Assembly: GCA_900771975.1 (NCBI GenBank)
Contig: CAAGPV010000070.1
Coordinates: 49,225 to 113,224 of the forward strand
DNA: 64,000 nt
Source of the DNA: an uncultured Prevotella sp.
GTDB lineage: Bacteria > Bacteroidota > Bacteroidia > Bacteroidales > Bacteroidaceae
Direction: 5' to 3'
Shown one piece after another: positions 9,050 through 16,887 of the stretch. The notes under the pieces were generated by a model. It was not told the origin of the DNA. It saw only the letters and a list, made by a program, of their open reading frames with translations, and did not search any database. The translations under genes were made by a program, and so were the position numbers. Every line of letters begins with the position of its first letter. The stretch's first letter is position 1.

Positions 9050-10507
9050 TTATTTGTTTTCCTGCTGTTGTTGTTTGAGTTGTTCCACCTCGCGAGAGAG
9101 CTCGTTGATGCGTTCGAGCAAGTCGGAAGAGAGCTGGGCGTCCTTGCAAGCCGACTTCTTATACCAGTGTGCGGTGTTGAACAGGCCGTTGAAGGTGATG
9201 GCAAGGTTGAGGCTTGGCTCGTTGTTGTAGGCTTTGTCGAGGAAGCGATGGCTGTATTCACCTTTCACAATGATTTGTTTGATGGGCGAATAGTTTACAC
9301 CGAAGGCCATGCGCTTCACGTGGTCGTAGTCGTAGGCCACCTTTTTGTTACCGGCAGCATAGGTGTTGTAGTCTTCGAAACGGCCGAAGACATAGAGCGA
9401 CTGCTTGCTGCGCAGGCTTTGTATTTGCGAGAAAACGTTGTAGCCCGCCTCTATGCCGACGCTATAGGCGTTGCTTGCTATAGGCGAATGTTTTGAGGGT
9501 GAACCGTCTTGCTGGGTGTGTTTGGGGAACGTGTTCATGAAAGTGGTCATGCGGGCAGCATCGCTCAGGTGGCTGTAAGTGGCATTACCGCGTACAATCC
9601 AGTTCCAGCGGTTGAGCTCAAAGCCGAAACTTCCGATGGCCAAAGCTCCGTGGCAGTCGTCGTAGGAGGCGCTGGCTTTCTTCTCGGTGTTCTTGAATGT
9701 GTAGCCGTAATAGCCGCTAAGGCTGAGGCGAAGGCCGCGAACCGAGTAGTTGTCGATACGTGCTGCACCAGCATAAACGTTGCCCAACTTATATTCGTAG
9801 GGGCTTGTTGCACCGTAGTGGACATAACAATTGTGGCCGAAACGCTCGGCATCGAGACCTGAAGTGAAGATGGCTTCGTAGCGCCAGTCCTTCAATCGGC
9901 CCCAAAGCGATACGCCCACTTGGTGCCATGTGTTGGGAAGCATCTTGGCTTCTCCCTCTGAACGGTAGACTGAGAAGAAGTTGTTGGGCATGTGGTAGGC
10001 GTTGATTTCGCCCACAGGGATAATAATTTCTCCAGCTTTGATGTTGAACTTGCCGCCCCAGAAGGCTTTGTTCAGCCAAAATTGTTCAAGGGCCACTTCG
10101 CCGCCGCGCTCGGTTTCGGCTTCATATTCGCCGCTTTCGTCGGCATCAATCTCTACGGCATTCTCGGTGCCACCGTGCTCAAATTCTATCTCCATGCCCA
10201 TGGTCCACCCGTGACCGAAGTCATATCCGAGGTTGAGGGTGACGTGGGGAAGGTCGAAGCGTCCGTGGCTGGGGTCGTCTTTGTAGGTCTGTGGGTCTCT
10301 GTAACGGTTGAAGTGTTGGCTATAGAAGTTGCGGCTCATGGCTGCTTCTCCGTAACCGCCGATGGTGAAACGAGACTGTGGGGCAGCAACGTCTTCTGTC
10401 TTTTCGGGACATTCTGCCTTTTCTTTTTTGCAGCAACTTTCCTGTGCCACTGCTTCGGTGGCCATGTTGCAAGCTAACAAACCTAATAATAAAAGATGCT
10501 TAGTCAT
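9050..10507 (-). CDS. Outer-membrane porin of the OprP/OprO-like type, first gene of the imelysin operon
   Basis: A signal peptide (about residues 1-21) is followed by a Cys/Lys/Glu-rich stretch (ESCCKKEKAE). The body alternates short amphipathic beta strands and loops rich in Tyr, Gly and Asn, as in phosphate-selective-type porins. Unusually, the last ~35 residues (SSDLLERINELSREVEQLKQ...) form a predicted coiled coil after the barrel, ending in a Gln run. At 485 residues the size fits a 16-strand porin. It heads a minus-strand operon behind a recognisable promoter with an AT-rich dyad. The substrate cannot be read from sequence; iron chelate or haem is suggested only by the neighbours. Confidence 0.75.
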   Translation of the reverse strand: MTKHLLLLGLLACNMATEAVAQESCCKKEKAECPEKTEDVAAPQSRFTIGGYGEAAMSRNFYSQHFNRYRDPQTYKDDPSHGRFDLPHVTLNLGYDFGHGWTMGMEIEFEHGGTENAVEIDADESGEYEAETERGGEVALEQFWLNKAFWGGKFNIKAGEIIIPVGEINAYHMPNNFFSVYRSEGEAKMLPNTWHQVGVSLWGRLKDWRYEAIFTSGLDAERFGHNCYVHYGATSPYEYKLGNVYAGAARIDNYSVRGLRLSLSGYYGYTFKNTEKKASASYDDCHGALAIGSFGFELNRWNWIVRGNATYSHLSDAARMTTFMNTFPKHTQQDGSPSKHSPIASNAYSVGIEAGYNVFSQIQSLRSKQSLYVFGRFEDYNTYAAGNKKVAYDYDHVKRMAFGVNYSPIKQIIVKGEYSHRFLDKAYNNEPSLNLAITFNGLFNTAHWYKKSACKDAQLSSDLLERINELSREVEQLKQQQQENK

Positions 10508-10571
10508 AAAATATTGCGTAAATATATAGTTTCTATCTGTGTGTTATAGTCTTTTTGCCTTTTTATGGGTG

Positions 10572-10603
10572 CAAAAGTAGAAACTTTCCAATTTTCCGAC
10601 AAT
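10572..10603 (-). promoter_or_regulatory. Promoter of the porin-imelysin-diheme-ccsBA operon
   Basis: TACTTTTG (complement of 10572-10579) fits the Bacteroidota -7 consensus TAnnTTTG, with ATTG (10600-10603) 20 bp upstream as the -33 element. The spacing is canonical. Confidence 0.65.
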
Positions 10604-10620
10604 ACTTAAAATTTAGTATT
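10601..10620. promoter_or_regulatory. AT-rich dyad overlapping the -33 region, candidate regulator site
   Basis: AATACT-N8-AGTATT, matching 16 of 20 positions with its own reverse complement, touches the -33 element of the iron-type operon. The size and AT-richness resemble a Fur-type operator, but the sequence is not a recognisable consensus. Confidence 0.4.
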
Positions 10621-10729
10621 ATTATCGGTAAATAAAGCTTTTTTTTACGTTTGAAAGCGTGTTAGTAATCACTAATGGGTAGTAGTGAGGGCGAGAAAAA
10701 GGGGGTGGTGGGGTGTGTAGCTGGTAATT

Positions 10730-11377
10730 TTAGCGCTCTTGTATCAAGCGTATGTATTGGTCGTAGGGGATGTGACGTCCGCCCATAGAGCGCAGATGGG
10801 GTGTTTCGCATTGGCAGTCGATGAGTGTACCGCCGGCTTTCTGCATGTAGCGGGCAAGCGTGATGAGAGCCAGTTTTGAGGCTGACGGCTCGAGCGAGAA
10901 CATGCTTTCGCCCACAAAGTAGCGTGCGATGTTCACTCCGTAGAGTCCGCCCACGAGTTGGCCATCGTGGTTCCACACTTCCACGCTTGCTGCAAAGCCC
11001 TGTCGGTGGAGCTCGGTGTAGGCCTCAATGATTTGTGGTCCGAGCCAGGCACCACGTTCGTTGATGCGCAGTTGGCTGCATCCTTGTATCACGCCGTCAA
11101 AGTCTTGGTTGAACGTAACGTCGTACAGGTGTTTGTTGATGAGTGAACGCATGGAGTGGCTGACGTGTATTTCGTTGGGAAAGATGACAAACCGGTCCAT
11201 AGGACAGCACCAGAGCGGTTCTGGGCAGTCGCGGAAGCTGTACCAGGGGAATATTCCCCATTGGTAGGCCAGCAGCAAACGGTCGATGTTGAGGTCTCCG
11301 CCAACGGCAAAGAAGCCATCGGGGTCTCCCAAATGTGGGTCGGGAAAAGAGATGGTATCGTTGAGACGGAAAATCAT
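10730..11377 (-). CDS. aat: Leucyl/phenylalanyl-tRNA--protein transferase
   Basis: Aat moves Leu or Phe from aminoacyl-tRNA onto the N-terminus of proteins starting with Arg or Lys, making them N-degron substrates for ClpS-ClpAP. The 215-residue sequence shows the family blocks FPDPHLGDPDGFFAVGGDL, GIFPWYS and SMFSLEPSASK. The start at 11377 is chosen because the family begins with a short lead to FPDP. The ATG shares bases with the clpA stop (ATGA overlap, 11374-11377), indicating translational coupling. A longer in-frame start at 11542 would lie inside clpA and adds non-family residues. It is the last gene of the cyuA-clpS-clpA-aat series. Confidence 0.95.
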   Translation of the reverse strand: MIFRLNDTISFPDPHLGDPDGFFAVGGDLNIDRLLLAYQWGIFPWYSFRDCPEPLWCCPMDRFVIFPNEIHVSHSMRSLINKHLYDVTFNQDFDGVIQGCSQLRINERGAWLGPQIIEAYTELHRQGFAASVEVWNHDGQLVGGLYGVNIARYFVGESMFSLEPSASKLALITLARYMQKAGGTLIDCQCETPHLRSMGGRHIPYDQYIRLIQER

Positions 11378-13797
11378 CGGTCGGGTCGTTGCAGGGTGAG
11401 TCCGCCGTCCTTGACGCCGACAACGGCTTCGCCCCCTTCCTTTAGGCTGCCGAAGAGCATGGCACGCATGAGCAACGGCTTGAGGCGGGAGGCTATTACG
11501 CGGTCCATTTCGCGAGCGCCATATTCCTGGGTGAAGCCCCATTCCAGCATTTTCTGCTCGGCTTCGGGTGTCAGCTTCATGGTGACGTGGCGGCGTGAGA
11601 GCTTGTCTTGCAGGGTGTTGAGTTTTTTGCGGAGGATGAGCGATGCCATTTGGCGGTCCATGTCGTTGAAGACCACGATGTCGGAGAGGCGGTTGAGAAA
11701 TTCGGGTTTGAAGGTTTTCTTCACTTGTTTCATCATGGCTTCACCGCGCGAGGTGCTGTTCTGGAAGCCGATGGAGGCCTGCGAAGCATACTGTGCGCCA
11801 GCGTTGGAGGTCATGATGAGCACTACATGGCGGAAGTCGGCCCGTTGCCCATGGTTGTCGGTGAGGCGGGCATAGTCCATCACCTGCAACAAGAGGTTGT
11901 AGATATCGGAATGTGCTTTTTCTATCTCGTCCAACAGGAGCACGCAGTTGGGCTTTTTGCGGATGGCATCGGTGAGCAGTCCGCCCTCTTCGTAGCCCAC
12001 GTAGCCAGCCGGCGAGCCGATGAGTTTGGCCACGGCGTGCTGTTCGGTATATTCAGACATATCGAAACGAACAAGTTCGATGCCCATTTCGCGTGCCAGG
12101 GTGCGTGCCACTTCGGTCTTGCCCACGCCTGTCGGTCCCACAAAGAGCAGCGAGGCGATGGGCTTTTCGTCGTCGGTGAGCCCTGCCTTGGCCATCATGA
12201 TGGATTCCACCACCTCTTCCACGGCTTTGTTCTGACCGTAGATTTGCGACAAAATGCGGTCTTTCAGACTTTCGAGTCGGGTGTCCTGTTCGTCGCTGAG
12301 GGCTTTGGCGTCTATCTTGCACACCTTTGTGAGCACCTGGCGTACGAGCTGGCGGGTTACCGATGGCATGATGCCGTCATCCTTTGGAGAGTGGCTTTCG
12401 AGGTAGGCACCGGCTTCGTCTATCAGGTCGATGGCCTTGTCGGGCAGAAACCGGTCGGTGATGTATTTGGCACTTGCCCTTACAGCATAGTCGACAGCGT
12501 CGTCGTCATACTGTACGTGGTGGAATTTGGCATAGTCGGGCAGGATGCCTTTGACGATGGTGAGGGTTTCGTCGATGCTCGGTTCGGGCACGTCTATTTG
12601 CTGGAAGCGTCGTGACAGGGCTTTGTCGCGCGCCACCGAGCGGTTGTATTCGGCATAGGTGGTAGCCCCGATGAAGCGTATCTTGCCACTTTCGAGGTAG
12701 GGCTTGATGATGTTGGCGGCGTCGGGGCCATGTTCGGCACCGCTTCCTGCGCCCACGATGTTGTGCAGTTCATCGATGTAGAGGATGACTCCTTCCTCTT
12801 CGGCGGCTCCTTCGAGGATGTCCTGAAGGCGTTTTTCAAAGTCGCCCCTGTACTGTGTGCCGGCCAGGAGCTGCCCCATGTTCATGCCATAGATGCGTGC
12901 CGACTTGAGCCGTTTGGGCACGTCGCCTCTCAAGATGCGCTTAGCCAGTCCGTAGACGAGGGCTGTTTTGCCCACGCCCGGCTCGCCAATGTGTAGCGGA
13001 TTGTTCTTGTCTTTGCGGCAGAGCACCTGAACGGTGCGGTCGAGTTCGGCTTGTCGTCCTATGACGGGTGTGTGGTTGAGTGCCAGTTCGCTGATGGGTG
13101 TAACCAGTTTGTGCCATTTTTCCTTGGCAGGTTGCTTTTCCTGGTCGAAGCCTTCTATGTAGTCGTCATATTCGTCGAGCGTTTCTACAAACTTGGAGAG
13201 CTCGCTCTCATATTCTATATCGGCACTACCGGTGTTTCTGAAGGCTTCTTCGCGCATCGTCTGTATCTTTTTTTCTTCTTCCTTGATGCGTTCTTCAAGG
13301 TTGTATTTGTCCATCAGCTCGACTGGAATCTCCTTTTCCTTTCCGTTGCCGACGGCGATGAAGGTGGGCATAAACTTGCAGTAGACGTTCCAGAGCAGGT
13401 CGTCTTTAAGGTCTTTCACCGGTTTCAGCACGGTGTAGGCGGCAAATGAGTCTGTCAAATTGAGGATGGCTGCAAGCACGTCTCCGAGTGATGGTTGAGA
13501 GATGCCGCTATTTTTGCCGTTGCGGTAGGCATTGGTGGTGACCTCGTCCAGCTGGTGTGAGTTGTCGGGATGGGAGACATTGAAAATCGGGCTGACCGAT
13601 TGTTCCTCGCGCCATGCCTTCAGTTCGTCGATGATGGGGGTGGGGTCGATGCCGGTAATCTTGAAAGCCTGAACGAAGCGGGGTATTTCGAACAGGGCAA
13701 GCAGCAGGAGTTCGGGGGTTACAAACTGGTTGCGGTATACTACAGCCATATCGTAAGCCTTCTTGTAAGAGAGGATATAGTAGCAGGTGTAAGCCAT
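11374..13797 (-). CDS. clpA: ATP-dependent Clp protease ATP-binding subunit ClpA
   Basis: An AAA+ unfoldase that feeds proteins to ClpP. After an N-domain (about 1-150) and a charged linker come two ATPase modules, with Walker A motifs GEPGVGKTA (about residue 272) and GPTGVGKTE (about 553) and Walker B ILYIDELHN. The N-domain and immediate linkage to clpS and aat identify ClpA rather than ClpB/ClpC. The ATG at 13797 (MAYTCYY) is preferred over a TTG two codons upstream. It lies 17 bp after clpS and overlaps aat by 4 bases. No clpP is present in the window. Confidence 0.95.
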   Translation of the reverse strand: MAYTCYYILSYKKAYDMAVVYRNQFVTPELLLLALFEIPRFVQAFKITGIDPTPIIDELKAWREEQSVSPIFNVSHPDNSHQLDEVTTNAYRNGKNSGISQPSLGDVLAAILNLTDSFAAYTVLKPVKDLKDDLLWNVYCKFMPTFIAVGNGKEKEIPVELMDKYNLEERIKEEEKKIQTMREEAFRNTGSADIEYESELSKFVETLDEYDDYIEGFDQEKQPAKEKWHKLVTPISELALNHTPVIGRQAELDRTVQVLCRKDKNNPLHIGEPGVGKTALVYGLAKRILRGDVPKRLKSARIYGMNMGQLLAGTQYRGDFEKRLQDILEGAAEEEGVILYIDELHNIVGAGSGAEHGPDAANIIKPYLESGKIRFIGATTYAEYNRSVARDKALSRRFQQIDVPEPSIDETLTIVKGILPDYAKFHHVQYDDDAVDYAVRASAKYITDRFLPDKAIDLIDEAGAYLESHSPKDDGIMPSVTRQLVRQVLTKVCKIDAKALSDEQDTRLESLKDRILSQIYGQNKAVEEVVESIMMAKAGLTDDEKPIASLLFVGPTGVGKTEVARTLAREMGIELVRFDMSEYTEQHAVAKLIGSPAGYVGYEEGGLLTDAIRKKPNCVLLLDEIEKAHSDIYNLLLQVMDYARLTDNHGQRADFRHVVLIMTSNAGAQYASQASIGFQNSTSRGEAMMKQVKKTFKPEFLNRLSDIVVFNDMDRQMASLILRKKLNTLQDKLSRRHVTMKLTPEAEQKMLEWGFTQEYGAREMDRVIASRLKPLLMRAMLFGSLKEGGEAVVGVKDGGLTLQRPDR

Positions 13798-13814
13798 TTT
13801 CAATCGTTAAAAGG

Positions 13815-14117
13815 TTATTCGGGCTGGTATTCCACCATCAGAGGGAAGCCTTGGTAGCGTGCTTCTTGGGTGGTGGTTTCCACGCGGGTGCGTGCCGTGT
13901 CGTAGCTATATGTGCCGACAACAGCTTTCCCTTCCTGATGAGCTTTGAGCATCAGGATGTATGCTTCGGTGGATGTTTTGAGGAAAATCTTCATCAGCAC
14001 CTCTACAACGAAGTCCATTGTGGTGACGTCATCGTTGTAGAGGATGACCTTGAAGCGCCTTGGGGGTTTCACTTCCACGTGCTGGTGCTCTTTTACGGCT
14101 GTTTGTTCTTGTGGCAT
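13815..14117 (-). CDS. clpS: ClpS N-degron adaptor
   Basis: The 100-residue protein has the ClpS core: FKVILYNDDVTTMDFVVEVL (residues 22-41), with the Asn-Asp-Asp acidic patch that binds the alpha-amino group of destabilising N-termini, then the helix ending AHQEGKAVVG. ClpS hands such substrates to ClpA. It lies 17 bp upstream of clpA and 20 bp downstream of cyuA, so a single transcript is likely. Confidence 0.95.
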   Translation of the reverse strand: MPQEQTAVKEHQHVEVKPPRRFKVILYNDDVTTMDFVVEVLMKIFLKTSTEAYILMLKAHQEGKAVVGTYSYDTARTRVETTTQEARYQGFPLMVEYQPE

Positions 14118-14137
14118 TTTAGGGCTTTTTTTAAGTT

Positions 14138-15427
14138 TCAGGATTTGTGTGTCATGATGTCAAGCACCATGTCGTCGGTGGCGCACATGGCTTCCTTGCC
14201 GATGCTGGTGAGGTTGCGTATGGAGCGGTCGACGTCTTTGTCGATGATGCCTTCGGCTTGTGTGACGTGTCGTCCCTCCATGCTCAGCAGGGCGGAGAGC
14301 AGGGCTGTGGACACGCCGGAGCATATCTTGAGCGAGCACGAAGGCTTGGCCCCATCGCAGATCATGCCTGTGAGGTTGGCAATCATGTTCTTCACCGAGT
14401 GGCAGATGCGTTCGTAGTTGCCTCCCATGAGGTAGGTGATGCCGCAACTGGAGCCGATGCTTGCTACAACGCAGCCACAGAGGGCCGACAACTCGCCGAG
14501 GCTTTGCTTGATGTATATGGCAGTTAGGTGGCTCAGCGTAAGGGCGCGGATGAGCTCTTCCTCGGTGTTTTCGTTCTCTTGGGCGTACACTGCCACGGGA
14601 TTGGTGGCACAGATGCCCTGATTGCCCGATCCGCTGTTGGCCATTACCGGTATCATGGCGCCTCCCATGCGTGCGTCGCAGGCCGAAGCGGTTTTAGAGA
14701 TGATGTGCGAGAAGATGCTGTTGCCGAAGATGCCGTGGGCCAGCGGGCGATCCATGGTCTTGCCCAGACAGTGGCCGTAGTTGCCCTTGATGCTTTCGGT
14801 GGCGGCTTTTAGGTTGTAGTCGCGGGTGCGCAAAATGGGTCGCAGCTCGTCGATGGGGGCGGTGGTGGCATAGTCGTAGACGGTGTGGAGGTCGAGTTGC
14901 AGCTCCTGACTGTCGTTGTTGGAACTGTCGTTTCCGGCTATGTGGTCGAAGATGACTTTTCCGTCAACGGCTTCATAGACGAAGTTGCGGTGATGACGGG
15001 CTATGACGGCAGTGGCGGAATGGCCGTTGGCACTGCAGGTAGTCTCGATGAACAACTTGTCACATTGGCCTTCTTTCAGGGCGATGGCTATGTGGTCTTC
15101 TGCCACATAGCGCTTTCCTTCCTCGAGGGTGTCGGGGGTGAGGTCGCGAAGCACTTCCAGTTCATATTCCGATCTGCCCACGATGGCACCCAGAGCAACG
15201 GCGATGGGCAGCCCTATCATGCCTGTTCCGGGAATGCCCACGCCCATGGCGTTCTTCAGAATGTTGGCAGAAAGGTGAGCTTCTATGTGTTCGGGACGTT
15301 GGCCCAGCAGCTCGGTTGAACGGGCTACGCATAGGGCTACGGCCATAGGTTCGGTACAGCCAACGGCTGGAATAACCTCTTTGGCGATGAGGTCGGCTAT
15401 CTGTTGGCGTTTGGCACTTTCTATCAT
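14138..15427 (-). CDS. cyuA: L-cysteine desulfidase / L-serine dehydratase-like protein (CyuA/UPF0597 family)
   Basis: The 429-residue sequence has the family's EVIPAVGCTEPMAVAL start and later cysteine-containing blocks (NSGSGNQGICATNPV, LCGCVVASIGSSCG, SCSLKICSG) that supply iron-sulphur ligands. CyuA-type enzymes split cysteine into pyruvate, ammonia and sulphide without PLP; some relatives act on serine, so the substrate is not settled. The start at 15427 (ATG) is chosen over an in-frame TTG at 15475, because the -7 element of a near-perfect promoter covers that TTG and transcription would start downstream of it. It leads the clpS-clpA-aat series with a 20-bp gap. Confidence 0.85.
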   Translation of the reverse strand: MIESAKRQQIADLIAKEVIPAVGCTEPMAVALCVARSTELLGQRPEHIEAHLSANILKNAMGVGIPGTGMIGLPIAVALGAIVGRSEYELEVLRDLTPDTLEEGKRYVAEDHIAIALKEGQCDKLFIETTCSANGHSATAVIARHHRNFVYEAVDGKVIFDHIAGNDSSNNDSQELQLDLHTVYDYATTAPIDELRPILRTRDYNLKAATESIKGNYGHCLGKTMDRPLAHGIFGNSIFSHIISKTASACDARMGGAMIPVMANSGSGNQGICATNPVAVYAQENENTEEELIRALTLSHLTAIYIKQSLGELSALCGCVVASIGSSCGITYLMGGNYERICHSVKNMIANLTGMICDGAKPSCSLKICSGVSTALLSALLSMEGRHVTQAEGIIDKDVDRSIRNLTSIGKEAMCATDDMVLDIMTHKS

Positions 15428-15472
15428 GTTTGTGTTTTGTTGGTTTCTATATTGTTGATATGTGCATTTCTG

Positions 15473-15504
15473 CAAAATTACGACATTTCTATGAAAAGCC
15501 CAAA
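15473..15504 (-). promoter_or_regulatory. Promoter of the cyuA-clpS-clpA-aat operon
   Basis: TTTG (complement of 15501-15504), 20 bp, TAATTTTG (complement of 15473-15480): an exact match to the Bacteroidota vegetative consensus. It also decides the cyuA start codon. Confidence 0.85.
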
Positions 15505-15586
15505 TTTAGCCATGCTTTCCTCTGGCGGGCGGTTTTTTGTGGACGACAGGTAGGCGAGTGGGAGCGGAAAGGGTGCTGAAGCCTAC

Positions 15587-15600
15587 TATATAATAAGGTG
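15587..15600 (+). repeat. TATATAATAAGGTG element, copy 1 (no gene downstream)
   Basis: The same 14 bases occur at 54453-54466 directly before a start codon, and 12 of them at 54028-54039. Here the element lies between a terminator and the cyuA promoter region, with no plus-strand gene after it. 15505-15586 holds nothing else recognisable. Confidence 0.5.
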
Positions 15601-15610
15601 TAACAAAGAA

Positions 15611-15653
15611 AAAAGCTGCACGCAGGGAAGTTGTTCCGCAGCGTGCAGCTTTT
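15611..15653. terminator. Strong rho-independent terminator downstream of the 39-residue peptide gene
   Basis: A 13-bp perfect stem, AAAAGCTGCACGC (15611-15623) with GCGTGCAGCTTTT (15641-15653), loop 17. It has T-runs in both directions; on the minus strand it ends the peptide transcript 33 bp after the stop codon. Confidence 0.88.
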
Positions 15654-15685
15654 CAATTATTAGTGACTCTCTCAATTCTCATTTG

Positions 15686-15805
15686 TTAAGCGCATCCGTA
15701 AGAGCCTCCTTTGAGGAGTGCTTCACCGTAGACGCTCATGGCTTCTACGTAGTAGTTGGCGACGCGCTTCATTTGCTTTCTTAGATTTTTCATTAACTTT
15801 TTCAT
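15686..15805 (-). CDS. 39-residue basic/amphipathic peptide ending in GGSYGCA, unrecognised
   Basis: The start codon ATG at 15805 follows a purine-rich AAAAAGG site 6-7 bases upstream, and TAA is at 15686-15688. The peptide begins MKKLMKNLRKQMKR, continues VANYYVEAMSVYGEALL and ends KGGSYGCA. The first 14 residues carry seven Lys/Arg, the middle can form an amphipathic helix, and a single cysteine sits next to the C-terminus. There is no hydrophobic signal sequence. The gene has its own promoter (15885-15892), a 5' leader of about 70 bases with inverted repeats, and a strong terminator, so it is a complete small transcription unit. I do not recognise the family. A modified peptide precursor, small membrane-active protein or signal are open possibilities; no modification or transport gene is adjacent. 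Confidence 0.65.
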   Translation of the reverse strand: MKKLMKNLRKQMKRVANYYVEAMSVYGEALLKGGSYGCA

Positions 15806-15833
15806 CTTTTTACCTTTTTAATTCATACTAATT

Positions 15834-15852
15834 AGGGCTTAGGGCCAGCCCT
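15834..15852 (-). other. Leader hairpin of the 39-residue peptide mRNA
   Basis: AGGGCT (15834-15839) pairs with AGCCCT (15847-15852), loop 7, in the 5' leader. An exact direct repeat CTGTTATCC lies just upstream at 15851-15859 and 15871-15879. Confidence 0.45.
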
Positions 15853-15884
15853 GTTATCCTACAATCTTTTCTGTTATCCGAGTG

Positions 15885-15915
15885 CAAAGTTAAGGCCATT
15901 GTAGGATGTATGAAA
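15885..15915 (-). promoter_or_regulatory. Promoter of the 39-residue peptide gene, flanked by a 9-bp inverted repeat
   Basis: TAACTTTG (complement of 15885-15892) fits the -7 consensus, with TTTC (complement of 15912-15915) 19 bp upstream as a weak -33. TCCTACAAT (15857-15865) and ATTGTAGGA (15898-15906) form an inverted repeat on either side of the -7 element, a plausible operator. Confidence 0.6.
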
Positions 15916-15967
15916 GCAAAAAGGCAAGAAAATGCCACCTTTTTTTGGTTTTCTTGATACGAGTCAA

Positions 15968-15991
15968 ACCCCTTGCGCTATGTCAAGGGGT
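15968..15991 (-). terminator. Hairpin after the feoAB-SH3 gene pair, probable terminator
   Basis: ACCCCTTG (15968-15975) pairs perfectly with CAAGGGGT (15984-15991), loop 8. On the minus strand only a short TTTG tail follows, so termination efficiency is uncertain. Confidence 0.5.
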
Positions 15992-16019
15992 GACCAGGAA
16001 GTGCCATTTTGGCAGCTTT

Positions 16020-16841
16020 TTAAAGCGCTATTTCCATCACGTCACTGCCCTGTGGAGCCAGTATGACGAGGCGAGCGTTGGGGCGCTGACGGGTGATGGG
16101 CGTGAAAATCTGTTCCAGCTGGCGGTCGGTAAAGCGCTCAAAGGCAGGATATTCGGAGGCTGCGAACGTCACTTCGCCCTGCCGGTTGAAGTATTCCACC
16201 TCTTTGTTTAGGCTTTTGTTGTAGGTTACGCCTGTCACTTGTCCCCCATCGGTGGTCACCACGAGGGGCTCACGCTGGCTTTCGTCGTATTGTGGGTAGA
16301 CGCCTTCAAGCTTATAGCAGAATACATAGGCGTTGCCGTCCTTGCGTCCGAGGTAGATGTTGGGCTCTGTGTCCATTCCGCCGCCGTCGAGCAGGATGCA
16401 ATAGCCGGCATATTGGCCGGTGGAACGTTCGTAGATGCCTCTGGTGCCCCGCTCGGATGTGGTCAGCGGGCGGAACGTTTCGGGCAGGGTGGTGACAAAC
16501 TTGCTCAGCAGATAGGGCTGGTGGCCTTGCGTACTGATGCGTGTCCACTCGCCAGTCTGGCCAGTCTTTCGGTAGGCTTCGCCCTTGTTGGCCTGACACG
16601 GCCCCGACTTGCGACCGGGCTGGTTGGACCATACGGCTTCGATGGCGTCATACTCTTCGCCTTCGAGTGCGCTCCACATCAGTCGTGGACTTTGTGCGTT
16701 GGGCGCTTTACGCAGGTTGACATTGGTGGCATTGACCTTAACGAGTTGCAGGTCGGCCGGAATGGTTGCTTGAAAACTGAACTGCGCTTTGGCAGAGATG
16801 AACGAAAAGCCTATCAAGGCGGCAAGAATAATCTTTCTCAT
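16020..16841 (-). CDS. Exported SH3-like protein of unknown function, downstream of feoAB
   Basis: The 273-residue product has a signal peptide (about 1-19, ending SAKAQ), followed by a segment with the bacterial SH3 pattern (VNATNVNLRKAPNAQSPRL, about residues 34-52; EWTRIS and PYLLSKFV later). The C-terminal half is unrecognised. A periplasmic location is likely. The gene starts 46 bp after feoAB on the same strand and no promoter is visible between them, suggesting cotranscription; whether it serves iron transport is unknown. Confidence 0.7.
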   Translation of the reverse strand: MRKIILAALIGFSFISAKAQFSFQATIPADLQLVKVNATNVNLRKAPNAQSPRLMWSALEGEEYDAIEAVWSNQPGRKSGPCQANKGEAYRKTGQTGEWTRISTQGHQPYLLSKFVTTLPETFRPLTTSERGTRGIYERSTGQYAGYCILLDGGGMDTEPNIYLGRKDGNAYVFCYKLEGVYPQYDESQREPLVVTTDGGQVTGVTYNKSLNKEVEYFNRQGEVTFAASEYPAFERFTDRQLEQIFTPITRQRPNARLVILAPQGSDVMEIAL

Positions 16842-16887
16842 CGTAGCTATTAGGTTTTTAATATTATGAATTGACTAAAAAGGAGCT

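Noticed and set aside
11608..12615. 335-residue plus-strand frame opposite clpA
   Set aside because: Antisense to a conserved AAA+ gene; composition is a shadow of clpA codons.
15428..15475. Longer cyuA starting at TTG 15475
   Set aside because: The exact -7 promoter element covers this codon, so transcripts start below it; the ATG at 15427 fits the family start.
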